Shown in pieces: positions 45,530-53,813 of a stretch of DNA of 64,000 bases. Below the pieces are notes generated by a model. The model saw only the letters and a program-made list of their open reading frames with translations. It was not told the origin of the DNA and did not search any database. The DNA is taken from NCBI RefSeq assembly GCF_018403245.1, contig NZ_BOSH01000002.1:434001-498000 (forward strand), in the 5' to 3' direction. Made by a program: the position numbers and the translations under genes. The DNA is from Paenibacillus sp. J2TS4 (GTDB taxonomy: Bacteria > Bacillota > Bacilli > Paenibacillales > NBRC-103111). Position 1 is the stretch's first letter. The number at the start of each line of letters is the position of its first letter.

Positions 45530-46300
45530 TTATCTGGCTGCCTTCAAATCGGTTTGGTTTTGCTCCAGGAACTGAAGGATCGAATCATTTACCAAAGTTG
45601 GGTTTTCCCTTAACATATGAGGTCTATGGCTTCCTCCCGAGACAACTAGATATTTTGATCCTTTTACAAGGGAACTCAAATATTTAACCCTTTCCTCACC
45701 AACAAATGGATCATGTTCCCCTGATATAAACAGGGATGGACATTGAATACTTCCAAGCTGTTCCGCTTTAAGTTGAGGGTAAAGACGCCAATCTTGAGCC
45801 GATTGCCTCATGAATTGTTGCCAATTCCCTTTATGTGCTTCTTCGTGTCTTTCCATCATTTGATCGATGGTATGTTGTAATCCCTTTTCAATAAGCCATT
45901 CCGGCTCGAATTCTTCAACCCCGGTCGGGTCGCAAAATCCGCTTGTACCTATCGTAGTAAGCGTCATGATTCTCTCAGGATGATTAATCGCAAGGTAAAG
46001 CCCAACATTCGCTCCCAAGCTGTAGCCCACCAAATGCGCTGCATCCATATTCATTTGGTCCATAAATTCCATCATGTCATCTGCAATTTGCGGCGTAGAC
46101 CATTCAAGGCTTTCGCATCTTGTTCTGCCATGCCCTCTAAAATCCGGGAAGTAACACGTGTATTTTTTTTGAAAATCCAAGATTTGACTAGCGAAAGCTA
46201 AAATACCGCGGGAATAACCGCTGTGCAAAAAAATGACATTCTCTCCATGACCCATCTTCTCGTAAAACATTTCCAAATCATTGACTTTTACATAAGGCAT
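45530..46300 (-). CDS. alpha/beta hydrolase
   Basis: Cytoplasmic serine hydrolase, 256 residues. Seen: oxyanion region VIFLHSGYSRG, nucleophile elbow LVGYSLGANVG (Ser near 93), acid SGEHDPFVGEE (near 196) and His in SGGSHRPHMLREN (near 229). Could be an esterase, lactonase or similar. It is the intact copy of a tandem pair: the gene upstream on the same strand (46314-48507) is a paralogue destroyed by a deletion and an IS200/IS605 insertion. Confidence 0.87.
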   Translation of the reverse strand: MPYVKVNDLEMFYEKMGHGENVIFLHSGYSRGILAFASQILDFQKKYTCYFPDFRGHGRTRCESLEWSTPQIADDMMEFMDQMNMDAAHLVGYSLGANVGLYLAINHPERIMTLTTIGTSGFCDPTGVEEFEPEWLIEKGLQHTIDQMMERHEEAHKGNWQQFMRQSAQDWRLYPQLKAEQLGSIQCPSLFISGEHDPFVGEERVKYLSSLVKGSKYLVVSGGSHRPHMLRENPTLVNDSILQFLEQNQTDLKAAR

Positions 46301-46313
46301 TATACTCCCCCTA

Positions 46314-46821
46314 TCAACTGTTCATTTCCAAAAAATCAAGAATGGTATCGTTTACAAACGACGGGTTTTCTCTACTCATATGAGGTCTATGGCTTTCACC
46401 GGGTACGATAACATAATGGGAGTCAGGGATTAGATTTGTCACCCGTTTAAGATCTTCCTCTGGAGTTAACTCATCATATTCCCCAGCGACAAACAAAGCG
46501 GGACAGCTTATACTTCTTAATTGATCATCGGTTAGCCTGGGATAAGTTCGCCAATCCTTTAGTTTTTGCCTTAAAAATTCCTGCCAATTTCCTTGATGCG
46601 CATCAAAACCTCCCATGCCATAACCGATTAAATGGGCCCTGGGAATCTGGAGTTGATCCATAAAGGCAAAAATATCGTCTGCATGCTGAGGAGTACTCCA
46701 CACGAGACTGCTGCTCCTTGTTCTTCCGTGCCCTCTGAAATCCGGAAAATAGCATTCATACTTGCGTTGGAAGTCGAGCATTTGGCTGGCAAAAGCCAAT
46801 ATTCCCCGAGAAAATCCACTA
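46314..46821 (-). pseudogene. alpha/beta hydrolase paralogue, 3' part
   Basis: Continues, in frame, the 5' part at 48428-48507 once the IS element is removed (codon CA|T at the junction). Compared with its neighbour it lacks about 57 residues after the nucleophile elbow, in frame, and the elbow itself reads GYGMGG instead of GYSLGA, so the nucleophile Ser is Gly. The acid (AGEYDELTPEE) and His (PGESHRPHMSREN) are kept. It was therefore damaged in more than one way. Confidence 0.85.
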
Positions 46822-46990
46822 TTTGAGACTCCCACGGCTAAAGCCGCAAGCTGACACCTTCGGTATCATTGGGATTCTTGGGTGGTAGTCGGCAGTGCAT
46901 TTCTGCTAACCGTAGTTCCCCCAAGTTCAGGGCTGTCTCATCAGCCCATCCTAAGACAGTGCATCTAGCATCTTAGGCTGACAGACTGTT
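46822..46990 (-). ncRNA. predicted omega RNA (reRNA) of TnpB
   Basis: The end of tnpB and the following 150 bases should form the guide RNA scaffold of TnpB; the region has several hairpins (TTAGGATGGGCTG..CAGCCC, GCGGCTTTAGCCG). By analogy with characterised TnpB systems the guide would start right after the element at 46821 and read leftwards (TAGTGGATTTTCTCGG). Limits are approximate and the assignment rests on family knowledge. Confidence 0.55.
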
Positions 46991-48028
46991 ACCATCTGCC
47001 ACAGGTTGACGCATGATATTGATCGCTCCAACCCGATCACGATGAGCGCTGAATCCGCATGAACATTCGTACCTTCTGTCTTTCGCTTTGTTCTTCTCTC
47101 CACAGGCAGGACATGATTGAGAAGTGTAGGCAGGATTTACCTCCACAACCTTTATGCCGACAAGGTTTGCTTTGTAGGTGATGAATTGTTGAAGCTGATA
47201 GAAAGTCCAACTATGCAGATTCTTTGCGTTTTTACGGCTTGTTCTTGCCGTCTTGCGAATGTTTTCGAGGCGCTCTAACTTGATAACGGATACACCCTCT
47301 TGAATGGCTGTATTCACCATTTGACGACTCATCTTATGATTTTGATCTTTCATCCAACGCTGCTCTTTATTACCTAATTTACGAATAGCAGTCAACTTTT
47401 TAAGTTTTCCTAGTTTTCGTCTACGTTGTTGGTATTTTCTTCGTATGTACTTGTTTTGTCTGCCGTTTCCAAAGAATCGGGTTTTGCCTGTAGTCGTCAC
47501 AGCCACAGCAGGAACCTTCAACCCGAAGTCGATTCCCATGATTCCTTCGTGACTTGTTTCGCTTGTAGGCACTTCTACCGAAATTTGAGCGTACCACTTC
47601 CCGGACTTTTCAACCATTCGCATCAATCCCAGCTTGGCTTTTCTTAACAAATCCATGTCTCGACTCGTTGTTGTAGCAGGAAATGCCGTTTTTTTCGTTT
47701 TTCCATCGACAACGATAGGGAAAGCAATGGTATTTTCGGATACCGTGTAGTTTTGATTGTTAACGAAATATACAGGTTTTTTAAGAAGTGGACGAACACC
47801 AAGTTTCTGGATTTTATTGAAAACACTTTTGGCATCACGAATCGCTTGGTTACTAACGGCAGAGGGAAGAATGGTTTCTACATCTTTTGTCGTCATTTTC
47901 GGAAATGCCCCCCGTTGTTCAGCCCGTTCGGTTAGTTGATTGACGATCCGAATGTACTCATTTCCCAATTGACGCAGAATGGCCGGTTGATCAGGAAATA
48001 TGCGTATCTTAACGGTTAAAGCTTGCAT
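46973..48028 (-). CDS. tnpB: TnpB, RNA-guided nuclease of IS605 family
   Basis: 351 residues, apparently intact. Seen: N-terminal helix-turn region (about 1-150), RuvC-like core with Asp in IMGIDFGLKVPAVAV (near 180), Glu in VIKLERLENI (near 258) and Asp in AHRDRVGAINI (near 337), and the C-terminal zinc ribbon CPACGEKN...YECSCG. ATG 48028 follows GGGGGTGA and overlaps the tail of the former tnpA. In this family TnpB with its right-end RNA cuts DNA next to a short motif equal to the insertion target and so helps retain the element. Confidence 0.9.
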   Translation of the reverse strand: MQALTVKIRIFPDQPAILRQLGNEYIRIVNQLTERAEQRGAFPKMTTKDVETILPSAVSNQAIRDAKSVFNKIQKLGVRPLLKKPVYFVNNQNYTVSENTIAFPIVVDGKTKKTAFPATTTSRDMDLLRKAKLGLMRMVEKSGKWYAQISVEVPTSETSHEGIMGIDFGLKVPAVAVTTTGKTRFFGNGRQNKYIRRKYQQRRRKLGKLKKLTAIRKLGNKEQRWMKDQNHKMSRQMVNTAIQEGVSVIKLERLENIRKTARTSRKNAKNLHSWTFYQLQQFITYKANLVGIKVVEVNPAYTSQSCPACGEKNKAKDRRYECSCGFSAHRDRVGAINIMRQPVADGNSLSA

Positions 48029-48032
48029 GGGT

Positions 48033-48264
48033 TCACCCCCTTTTCTTTTGTTCCTCAACATAACGCTAACAGATGGACATGATCGGGCATAACTTCCATA
48101 TCCACGATAAGCCAGTTATTCTGATGACCTATTTCAGCGAGTAGCTCCTTGAATCGAATTTCCACTTGTTTTACTAATGCTTTTCTTCGAGAACGAGGGC
48201 AGAAAACAAAATGATAGTTAATGAGAGATACTGTTTTAGCTGTACGTCTATATTCTTGTCCCAT
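48033..48264 (-). pseudogene. tnpA: IS200-type TnpA transposase, internal deletion
   Basis: The first 69 codons match Y1 (HUH) transposases: YHFVFCPRSRRKALV, MEVMPDHVHLL (the HUH metal pair). The frame then ends in LC and stop. The next frame reads YVEEQKKRG and stop, the usual end of TnpA. About 55 codons between them, including the catalytic Tyr, are missing and the join is out of frame. The protein cannot perform transposition. Confidence 0.88.
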
Positions 48265-48427
48265 AAAACAATTGTATTAGTTCAACTATACTACTGCAAT
48301 ATTGAACGAAAAGAATAGCACACGCACATGTGCTTTGTGTTTGCCCTGCCCATCCCATGAAGGGATGTTCTGACAAAGCCGTCTTTCATCCTACGATTAA
48401 AACCGTGGGCTTTCAGTCGGCAATTAC

Positions 48428-48507
48428 TGCAAGAACAATACCGGACTTCCGATCCCCATCTTTTCATAATACATTTCTATGTTATTGCATTGAAGGTACG
48501 GCACCAT
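48428..48507 (-). pseudogene. alpha/beta hydrolase paralogue, 5' part
   Basis: ATG 48507 with AGGAG at eight bases begins MVPYLQCNNIEMYYEKMG then IGSPVLFL, aligning with the start of the intact neighbour (MPYVKVNDLEMFYEKMG). The reading is cut by the IS element after 26 codons and two bases, and continues at 46821. Confidence 0.88.
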
Positions 48508-48555
48508 TAATCAACTCCTCGTTAGACATAACTTGCCAGCTTAATATCCGTATCA

Positions 48556-49032
48556 CTATATTTTTTCAATTGGAAAGTATAATGCCAATTGGTCTTTATT
48601 ATCTTTAGGATCGTAAAATTCATGAATCGCTCCAGCTATTGTATATTTATTTTGTGGTAAAAAATCTGTAATCATATAATGAAAAGTTTCTTTATATGAA
48701 TCTTGTGTACATTTGACCACAGCATACTTAAATGCTGGAATGACCCATTTGGTCCATCCATTTGGTGCTATAGCGTCGTCTTGAACTTCACATCCTGCTA
48801 AATATTTCCCTTCTTTCTTCCACCTTTCAAACTTCTCATCTACATCACTCATGGCCCCCCAAATCCCGGCAATGTTACCTCCCGCATCCAACTTCGCGAG
48901 ATGGCTTATCTCGGCAAAGTTGCTATTTGCCTCCTGCCATAATTGAGGTATCCACTTTGGGCCTTCGTTAGCCGACCCCCTTCCTACTTTGCCGATAATT
49001 GAAAATCGTTGTTTTTCGACTATTTCAACCAC
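48556..49032 (-). CDS. GyrI-like / AraC-effector-binding domain protein
   Basis: Stand-alone small-molecule-binding domain of about 159 residues. Seen: VVEIVEKQRFSIIGKVGRGS, the PKWIPQLWQEANSNFAEI helix, AGCEVQDDAIAPNGWTKWVIPAFKYAVV and a terminal DQLALYFPI, as in GyrI-like proteins. These bind drugs or hydrophobic ligands, or protect gyrase. The frame opens at 49101, but AGGAGG directly before GTG 49032 marks that start. No AraC HTH is attached. Confidence 0.8.
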   Translation of the reverse strand: MVEIVEKQRFSIIGKVGRGSANEGPKWIPQLWQEANSNFAEISHLAKLDAGGNIAGIWGAMSDVDEKFERWKKEGKYLAGCEVQDDAIAPNGWTKWVIPAFKYAVVKCTQDSYKETFHYMITDFLPQNKYTIAGAIHEFYDPKDNKDQLALYFPIEKI

Positions 49033-49151
49033 TTTTTCCTCCTCCTGTTTCCGTATTAAAGTGCAATCGATGACAAACAAATGTTCCCTATATGTTACCA
49101 TATAGTGGTAATCGGTTCAAGATGTTTTGAAAGGAAAGCGCGTTTAAACAA

Positions 49152-49188
49152 AGAGAGCCTTCGCTCCACGTCGGGATAAAGGCTCTCT
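49152..49188 (-). terminator. terminator of the sigV-rsiV-oatA block
   Basis: AGAGAGCCTT / AAGGCTCTCT, 10-bp perfect stem with a 17-base loop, followed on the minus strand by TTTGTTT. It lies about 65 bases after the acyltransferase stop. Confidence 0.75.
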
Positions 49189-49252
49189 AGACTTTAAGAA
49201 TAATGATTATTCACTTGTGGCAGCAACTTCGCATTTAACGGCCGGCTACCGC

Positions 49253-51193
49253 CTAGCTTCCGGCATTCCCGCTTTGCAGCGGCTTGATCGCTTCCGCCAC
49301 CAACGAAGCATAGACTTTCGCGCCTTCCTTGACAAGATGGACGCCGTCCGGTGAGAAATATGAATCTTTGTCGGCGCTGGCTGCGTACCAATCGACGAGC
49401 GTTACGTTGGAGAACTGCTGCGCCGTCTCTGCCAAGGTCGAATTAACATTGCTTTCCCAGGGATGCGGTACGCGCGTGTTTACGAGCACAACTTGCCGAA
49501 CGTTTTCGAGCGAATGCAGCAGAGTAACGAGCGTCTTCTTCGAGAATGTTCCGTTCGTGCCGAGCTGGATGATGACAGCGTCGCCCAGCTCGTCTTTCGA
49601 CTTGAGCCGATCAATGACGTCCTGCGCCTGAGACATCTGCCGGCCCACTTTGCCATCGATCGTGATGCCGGGAAGAAGGTCTTGCAGATACGAAGCAACG
49701 TCAAGCATGATCGAATCCCCGATTGCGTTCACTCCCTGTCCCGACTCCGGTTTCACTCTCTCAACAGCTTTAGAGCCGTTTGGCTTCGATATCTCCCCCG
49801 GCTGCGCTGTGCCGCCCGATTTAACTGAATCTTCAGGCAGGAATGTATTGTCCGGCCGCCATCCAGGACTTTCTGCACTGTCTGAACTATCGGCACTGTC
49901 CTGTACGGGGGATGACAATGCTGCCTTGTCCGCTTGAAGATCGCCGCCGTCGTGCGAAACCAAGCCCGCCGTCGTGTCTGATGCAAAGCTGGTCAAGCCA
50001 ATCAAGGATATGACCGGTACGAGCAGCATACACACCGAAGCGATTTTGCGGCCGATCGGTACCCGTCCCCGCCGTATTTCCCGCGCACGCATCTGCCTCC
50101 ATGCATTAATCAAACCGCCGTTGCGAATGGGCTCCTCGACAAACCGATACGAGAGTGCGGCAAGTATAACGCTGACTCCTATCTGCAATATCCCGCGTAC
50201 GATATCGGTCCCGCCGGTGTTAACCGCAGGACTGGTCAGTACGATAACCGGATAATGCCAAAGATAAATGCCGTAAGAACGAACCCCAAGCCACCGCAGC
50301 GGTTTCCAGCCCAATGCTTTACCCAACCGGCTTACGGGATGAGCGAGCGCCGCCACAACCAAGGCCGTTGCGACAGACAGCAGCACAAAGCCACCTCGGT
50401 AAAGAAAGCCGTCGTACTGATCGACCAGCCAGATCATGGCCGCAATTATCGCCAGACCTGCCCCTCCGATGCTGTCAAGGATAAGGCGGGCTTGCGGAGC
50501 GGCCTTTACGGAGAGCTTGCCGCTCGGCCAAATCATGGCGAGCGCGGCGCCGATGAGCAGGGCGAACGCTCTCGTATCCGTACCGTAGTAAACCCGGCTC
50601 GGATCTGTGCCCGGCTCGTAAAGCAGAGCCATCGCTAGCGCTGAAACTAGCGCGAGTGCGAGAGTCAGCCCGAGAAGCCGCCATCGCTGCGGCGCCAAGC
50701 GAAGTCCGATAAAGAGAAGCGGCGGCCAGAGCAGATAGAACTGCTCCTCCACCGCTAGTGACCAGAAGTGGCCGAACGGGGAAGGCGGACCGAATCTCGA
50801 AAAATATGAAACCTCGTGAAATATACGCCACCAGTTGTTCACGTACAGCAGCGATGACAGCACATCTCCACGCAGCGACGCCAGTTGGGAACGATCGAAT
50901 AGCGTGACCCATGCCGTGACGACCGTCACCATGACGAGCAGCGCGGGCATTAGCCGTCGTACCCGTCTTAACCAGAAGTCTTTCCAATCAATCTGCCCGC
51001 TTCTTTTCCATTGGGCAATGAGGATATCCGTGATCAGGTACCCGGACAATACGAAAAACACGCCGACACCCAGTAACCCCCCGGGCGCCCACCCAACATC
51101 GAGGTGATAGACGATAACCGCGAATACGGCGAGTGCTCTCAATCCATCGAGTCCGGGCATGTAGCGGCCTTTGCCGTTTAGCGGCTTAGGCAT
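49253..51193 (-). CDS. oatA: OatA-like peptidoglycan O-acetyltransferase
   Basis: Moves acetyl groups across the membrane and onto cell-wall glycan, blocking lysozyme. Seen: acyltransferase-3 membrane domain with ten or eleven helices (about 10-390; start MPGLDGLRALAVFAVIVYH, GGLLGVGVFFVLSGYLIT), a Ser/Asp-rich linker (about 405-480), and an extracytoplasmic SGNH domain with Ser in NAIGDSIMLDV, Gly/Asn block IIQLGTNGTFS and Asp-His in YFSPDGVHLVKEG. ATG 51193 follows GGGGAGG by nine bases; the frame opens at GTG 51211. Lying behind sigV-rsiV, as in Bacillus subtilis sigV-rsiV-oatA, it is probably lysozyme-induced. Confidence 0.88.
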   Translation of the reverse strand: MPKPLNGKGRYMPGLDGLRALAVFAVIVYHLDVGWAPGGLLGVGVFFVLSGYLITDILIAQWKRSGQIDWKDFWLRRVRRLMPALLVMVTVVTAWVTLFDRSQLASLRGDVLSSLLYVNNWWRIFHEVSYFSRFGPPSPFGHFWSLAVEEQFYLLWPPLLFIGLRLAPQRWRLLGLTLALALVSALAMALLYEPGTDPSRVYYGTDTRAFALLIGAALAMIWPSGKLSVKAAPQARLILDSIGGAGLAIIAAMIWLVDQYDGFLYRGGFVLLSVATALVVAALAHPVSRLGKALGWKPLRWLGVRSYGIYLWHYPVIVLTSPAVNTGGTDIVRGILQIGVSVILAALSYRFVEEPIRNGGLINAWRQMRAREIRRGRVPIGRKIASVCMLLVPVISLIGLTSFASDTTAGLVSHDGGDLQADKAALSSPVQDSADSSDSAESPGWRPDNTFLPEDSVKSGGTAQPGEISKPNGSKAVERVKPESGQGVNAIGDSIMLDVASYLQDLLPGITIDGKVGRQMSQAQDVIDRLKSKDELGDAVIIQLGTNGTFSKKTLVTLLHSLENVRQVVLVNTRVPHPWESNVNSTLAETAQQFSNVTLVDWYAASADKDSYFSPDGVHLVKEGAKVYASLVAEAIKPLQSGNAGS

Positions 51194-51430
51194 ACCGTCC
51201 GCCCTCCCCACCTATATCAGCGTTTGTTGCGAATAATAAGAGTCGTTCGTTTGTCATGCGGTGCGCTGCGGTCCGTATACTTCTTTTCTGCTTCTTTTGT
51301 TTCATGATTTGCATCTGCATCTGCATTTGCCCTTTCGATCACATTTATGATAGGTATCAACTAAGCTGACAAGTAACTAATTTGAATACATATGTTAGAT
51401 TGATAGATTTCCGTTACTTGATTTCTATTG

Positions 51431-52291
51431 TTACTTGATATATTCGCTACTTACTAATGCCTCAGCAATCACATCGGTCGGTATGATAAATTCCAACACG
51501 CCCATAGCCCCTGGAGCGGCTTCGTATTTATCAAAGGAGATGACAAGCTTGCCTTCATTGTTAATATAAAAGCTTTGATCTTTAGAAATGGTTTCAAAAC
51601 TCATTGGACCTTCTACCCAATAAACCTTTTCAGGGTCCGCCTTCATCTGCTCTCTCATCTGTTCCTTAACATTTTCACTGATTAGGCCGATATAACTGTC
51701 ATCCTTAAATAAACTCGGCAGGGTAATCAAAATTTGATTTTTCTTGTCTACCGTATCGTATTTAAATGTTGTCGAGGATGAGCCAACGGTATTTACAACA
51801 TATCTGCCCACGACGAGGATCTGATCATTGTCGGTTTTGACCTCATAACCGCTTTCTACACCTACATGACCTCCGCCATTTTGCTTTAATTCCTCCATTT
51901 CAGCCACGAAATCGTTGTACAGCTTTTTACTTTCTTCCAGGTATTTGTCGTTTAGGGTGGCTTCTAACGTTTTATTTTCCATGTTTGTAATGGTAGGTAC
52001 TTTTATATCGGCTTTGGCGTTTTCCTCCTCTACTTGAAATTCTGTAAAAGTGAGTACGTTGACGAACGAACCAACCCATGGCACTTCTGATAGGGCTTTT
52101 GCGAAGGTAGGGCTGGCATTAATCCCTGTTATCAATATAATAGCCGCTGCTCCGACCCCAACAAGAGGTTTCATCATGTTCATATTTCTTTTCTTTCTTT
52201 GCTTGAGGGCTTTCTTCACGACGAAATCCAATTCATCAGGAATAGACGTATTCTTATATTTTCTTCTCAATGGTTCCAGTTGCTCGCTCAT
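51431..52291 (-). CDS. rsiV: RsiV-like anti-sigma factor
   Basis: Membrane anti-sigma factor that holds SigV and is destroyed when lysozyme binds. Seen: cytoplasmic N-terminus (about 1-38), one membrane helix (about 42-60; PLVGVGAAAIILITGI), a signal-peptidase-like stretch NASPTFAKA right after it, and an outer DUF4179/DUF3298-type domain to residue 286 (SFYINNEGKLVISFDKYEAAPGAMG is the DUF3298 hallmark). Length equals that of RsiV. AGGAGG before the ATG; 14 bases after the sigma gene. That it binds lysozyme is inference from homology. Confidence 0.87.
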   Translation of the reverse strand: MSEQLEPLRRKYKNTSIPDELDFVVKKALKQRKKRNMNMMKPLVGVGAAAIILITGINASPTFAKALSEVPWVGSFVNVLTFTEFQVEEENAKADIKVPTITNMENKTLEATLNDKYLEESKKLYNDFVAEMEELKQNGGGHVGVESGYEVKTDNDQILVVGRYVVNTVGSSSTTFKYDTVDKKNQILITLPSLFKDDSYIGLISENVKEQMREQMKADPEKVYWVEGPMSFETISKDQSFYINNEGKLVISFDKYEAAPGAMGVLEFIIPTDVIAEALVSSEYIK

Positions 52292-52305
52292 TTTACTTGC
52301 CTCCT

Positions 52306-52794
52306 CTAAATTTCATGGCACATTTGAATTCGAAGTTTGCGAAGCGCTTGATACAATCGTGTCTTTATGGTATTGACGTTCTCATTCATCACTTCTGCAA
52401 TTTCTTCAATTTTTAAATCTTCAAAATATCTAAGAACAACCACCGTCCGAAAGGCATAGGGTAATTCCTCCAAAGCCTTCTCCAGATCAGTGTCAGGGTA
52501 AACATCTTCACATGAGGGACTGTGGAATTCCAACGTCTTGTCATCGACAAGTTGAATTTTCTTTTGTTTTCTCAGGAAATCGAACGATGTATTCACCACG
52601 ATCCTGTAAAACCAGCTTTTCATCGACCCTTCAGATTTTAAGGTTGCTGATGAGGACAGAGCCTTACGGATAGAATCCTGAACAATATCCAGCGCATTTT
52701 CGGAATTCTTAACATAACTGAAAGCTAATCGATACACGTTCTCCTTGTTTTCTGTAATAAAACCAATAAGTAATTTTTCCAACTTCCTATCCAT
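52306..52794 (-). CDS. sigV: ECF sigma factor, SigV-like
   Basis: Extracytoplasmic-function sigma factor of 162 residues. Seen: region 2 (about 10-85; ENVYRLAFSYVKNSENALDIVQDSIRKAL, MKSWFYRIVVNTSFDFLRK) and region 4 (about 105-160; ALEELPYAFRTVVVLRYFEDLKIEEIAEVMNENVNTIKTRLYQALRKL). GGGGAG lies ten bases before the ATG. Followed at once by its anti-sigma factor and then oatA. A candidate ECF promoter upstream suggests positive autoregulation. Confidence 0.9.
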   Translation of the reverse strand: MDRKLEKLLIGFITENKENVYRLAFSYVKNSENALDIVQDSIRKALSSSATLKSEGSMKSWFYRIVVNTSFDFLRKQKKIQLVDDKTLEFHSPSCEDVYPDTDLEKALEELPYAFRTVVVLRYFEDLKIEEIAEVMNENVNTIKTRLYQALRKLRIQMCHEI

Positions 52795-52811
52795 TTAAAA
52801 GATTCTCCCCT

Positions 52812-52827
52812 TGATACGCGCGTATCA
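52812..52827. repeat. perfect 16-bp palindrome in the sigV leader
   Basis: TGATACGCGCGTATCA lies between the candidate -10 box and the RBS of sigV. It may be an operator for a dimeric regulator or a short hairpin in the 5' leader. Confidence 0.5.
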
Positions 52828-52846
52828 TTGCTTGCTATATATACAA

Positions 52847-52873
52847 GACGTGTGAGCTTTCCAAAAAGTTTGT
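52847..52873 (-). promoter_or_regulatory. candidate ECF-type promoter of sigV
   Basis: On the minus strand ACAAACTTTTTGG (from 52873) and CGTC (52850-52847) are separated by 17 bases, close to the TGAAAC-N16/17-CGTC pattern of SigV/SigW-group promoters. The -35 box matches TGAAAC at four of six positions only. Confidence 0.5.
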
Positions 52874-53041
52874 TCTTCGGTTAATAATAATAGGCATGGA
52901 ATTCACCCTGTTCCGGTTATCCGCCAAAAACCGGCGATAGCTTGATTAATGATATATATTTACTGATATACATTAAAAATATATTGATAAACGATAAATC
53001 GCATGATATGCTAATGATAATAATGAATTGTGAGGTGCTCT

Positions 53042-53518
53042 ATGATCCGAGGAAAAACAACTTTCCTGAAATTTGCTATCGTCATTATTGGTATTGTCGC
53101 TCTTAGTCTGTGTATATTCTGGCTGCCAGTGCTTGCTAGAAATACTGCAGAGATTAATCCTGATTATGCCTATTTGAGATATCCCGTGCTTATAGGTGTT
53201 TATATTACAGCGATACCGTTTTATATTGCTCTGTATCAAGCTTTAAAACTATTACATCATATTGAAAAGCAAAATGCTTTTTCAGAATTGGCTGTAGAAT
53301 CATTGAAACATATAAAACACTGTGCCGTTGCGATAATCATATTATATGTAATAGGCGTCACATTCCTTTTGTTCCAGAACGTCTTACATTCTTCAATTGC
53401 AATGATGGGAGCCATCATTATTTTTGCCACTTCATCTGTAGCTGTTTTTGCAGCTGTTCTCCAGGAACTGTTAAAAAATGCGCTTGAAATCAAATCAGAA
53501 AATGATTTGACAGTCTGA
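53042..53518 (+). CDS. DUF2975 membrane protein
   Basis: Four-helix membrane protein of 158 residues (helices about 10-32, 45-68, 92-112, 118-140), matching DUF2975 proteins (YoaS-like), which occur with a small XRE regulator exactly as here. ATG 53042 follows GAGGTG; the frame opens 12 bases earlier. Function unknown. Confidence 0.82.
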   Translation: MIRGKTTFLKFAIVIIGIVALSLCIFWLPVLARNTAEINPDYAYLRYPVLIGVYITAIPFYIALYQALKLLHHIEKQNAFSELAVESLKHIKHCAVAIIILYVIGVTFLLFQNVLHSSIAMMGAIIIFATSSVAVFAAVLQELLKNALEIKSENDLTV

Positions 53519-53527
53519 GGTGTTCAT

Positions 53528-53740
53528 ATGGCGATCATAATCCATATCGATGTTATGTTGGCAAAAAGAAAAATGAGCGTAACCGAACTTTCTGAGAAAG
53601 TGGGAATAACTATGGCGAACCTTTCCATATTGAAAAATGGAAAAGCGAAGGCGGTTCGATTTTCGACCTTAGAAAAAATATGTGAAGTGCTAGATTGTCA
53701 ACCAGGGGATATACTGGAGTATTCAAAAGATGCCCCTTAA
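53528..53740 (+). CDS. small XRE-type regulator (YozG-like)
   Basis: 70 residues, almost only a Cro/CI helix-turn-helix: VMLAKRKMSVTELSEKVGITMANLSILKNGKAKAVRF and TLEKICEVLDCQPGDILEY. AGGTG precedes the ATG, ten bases after the DUF2975 stop. The DUF2975/XRE pair is a recurrent two-gene unit in Bacillota; the regulator probably represses its own operon. Confidence 0.88.
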   Translation: MAIIIHIDVMLAKRKMSVTELSEKVGITMANLSILKNGKAKAVRFSTLEKICEVLDCQPGDILEYSKDAP

Positions 53741-53813
53741 AAACTATTAACAAAAAGTACCTAATGGAGATGGAATGACTATTTTTTAATCATTATTATT
53801 TATGGAGGTTGTG

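Larger units (their letters stand above)
46822..48427 (-). mobile_element. IS200/IS605-family element
   Basis: 1606 bases, no target duplication, no terminal inverted repeats, with tnpA and tnpB in tandem on the minus strand. Excising it rejoins TTCTTGCA (48435-48428) to TAGTGG (46821 leftwards) and restores the hydrolase frame (FLHSG), which fixes both ends within one base. The right end carries a GCGGCTTTAGCCG hairpin close to the tip; the left end has a CATCCC/GGGATG hairpin at 48351-48367, as expected for single-strand transposition. tnpA is deleted, so the element cannot move on its own. Confidence 0.88.

Noticed and set aside
48301..48370. Short palindromes (GCACATGTGC, CATCCC/GGGATG) as an independent regulatory site
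   Set aside because: They lie inside the left end of the IS200/IS605 element and are explained by it.
49463..49828. Plus-strand ORFs across oatA
   Set aside because: Shadows of the GC-richer acyltransferase gene; no RBS or family.
51300..51335. GCATCT-type hexamer repeats between rsiV and oatA
   Set aside because: Only two to three units; no evidence for a functional repeat or CRISPR.
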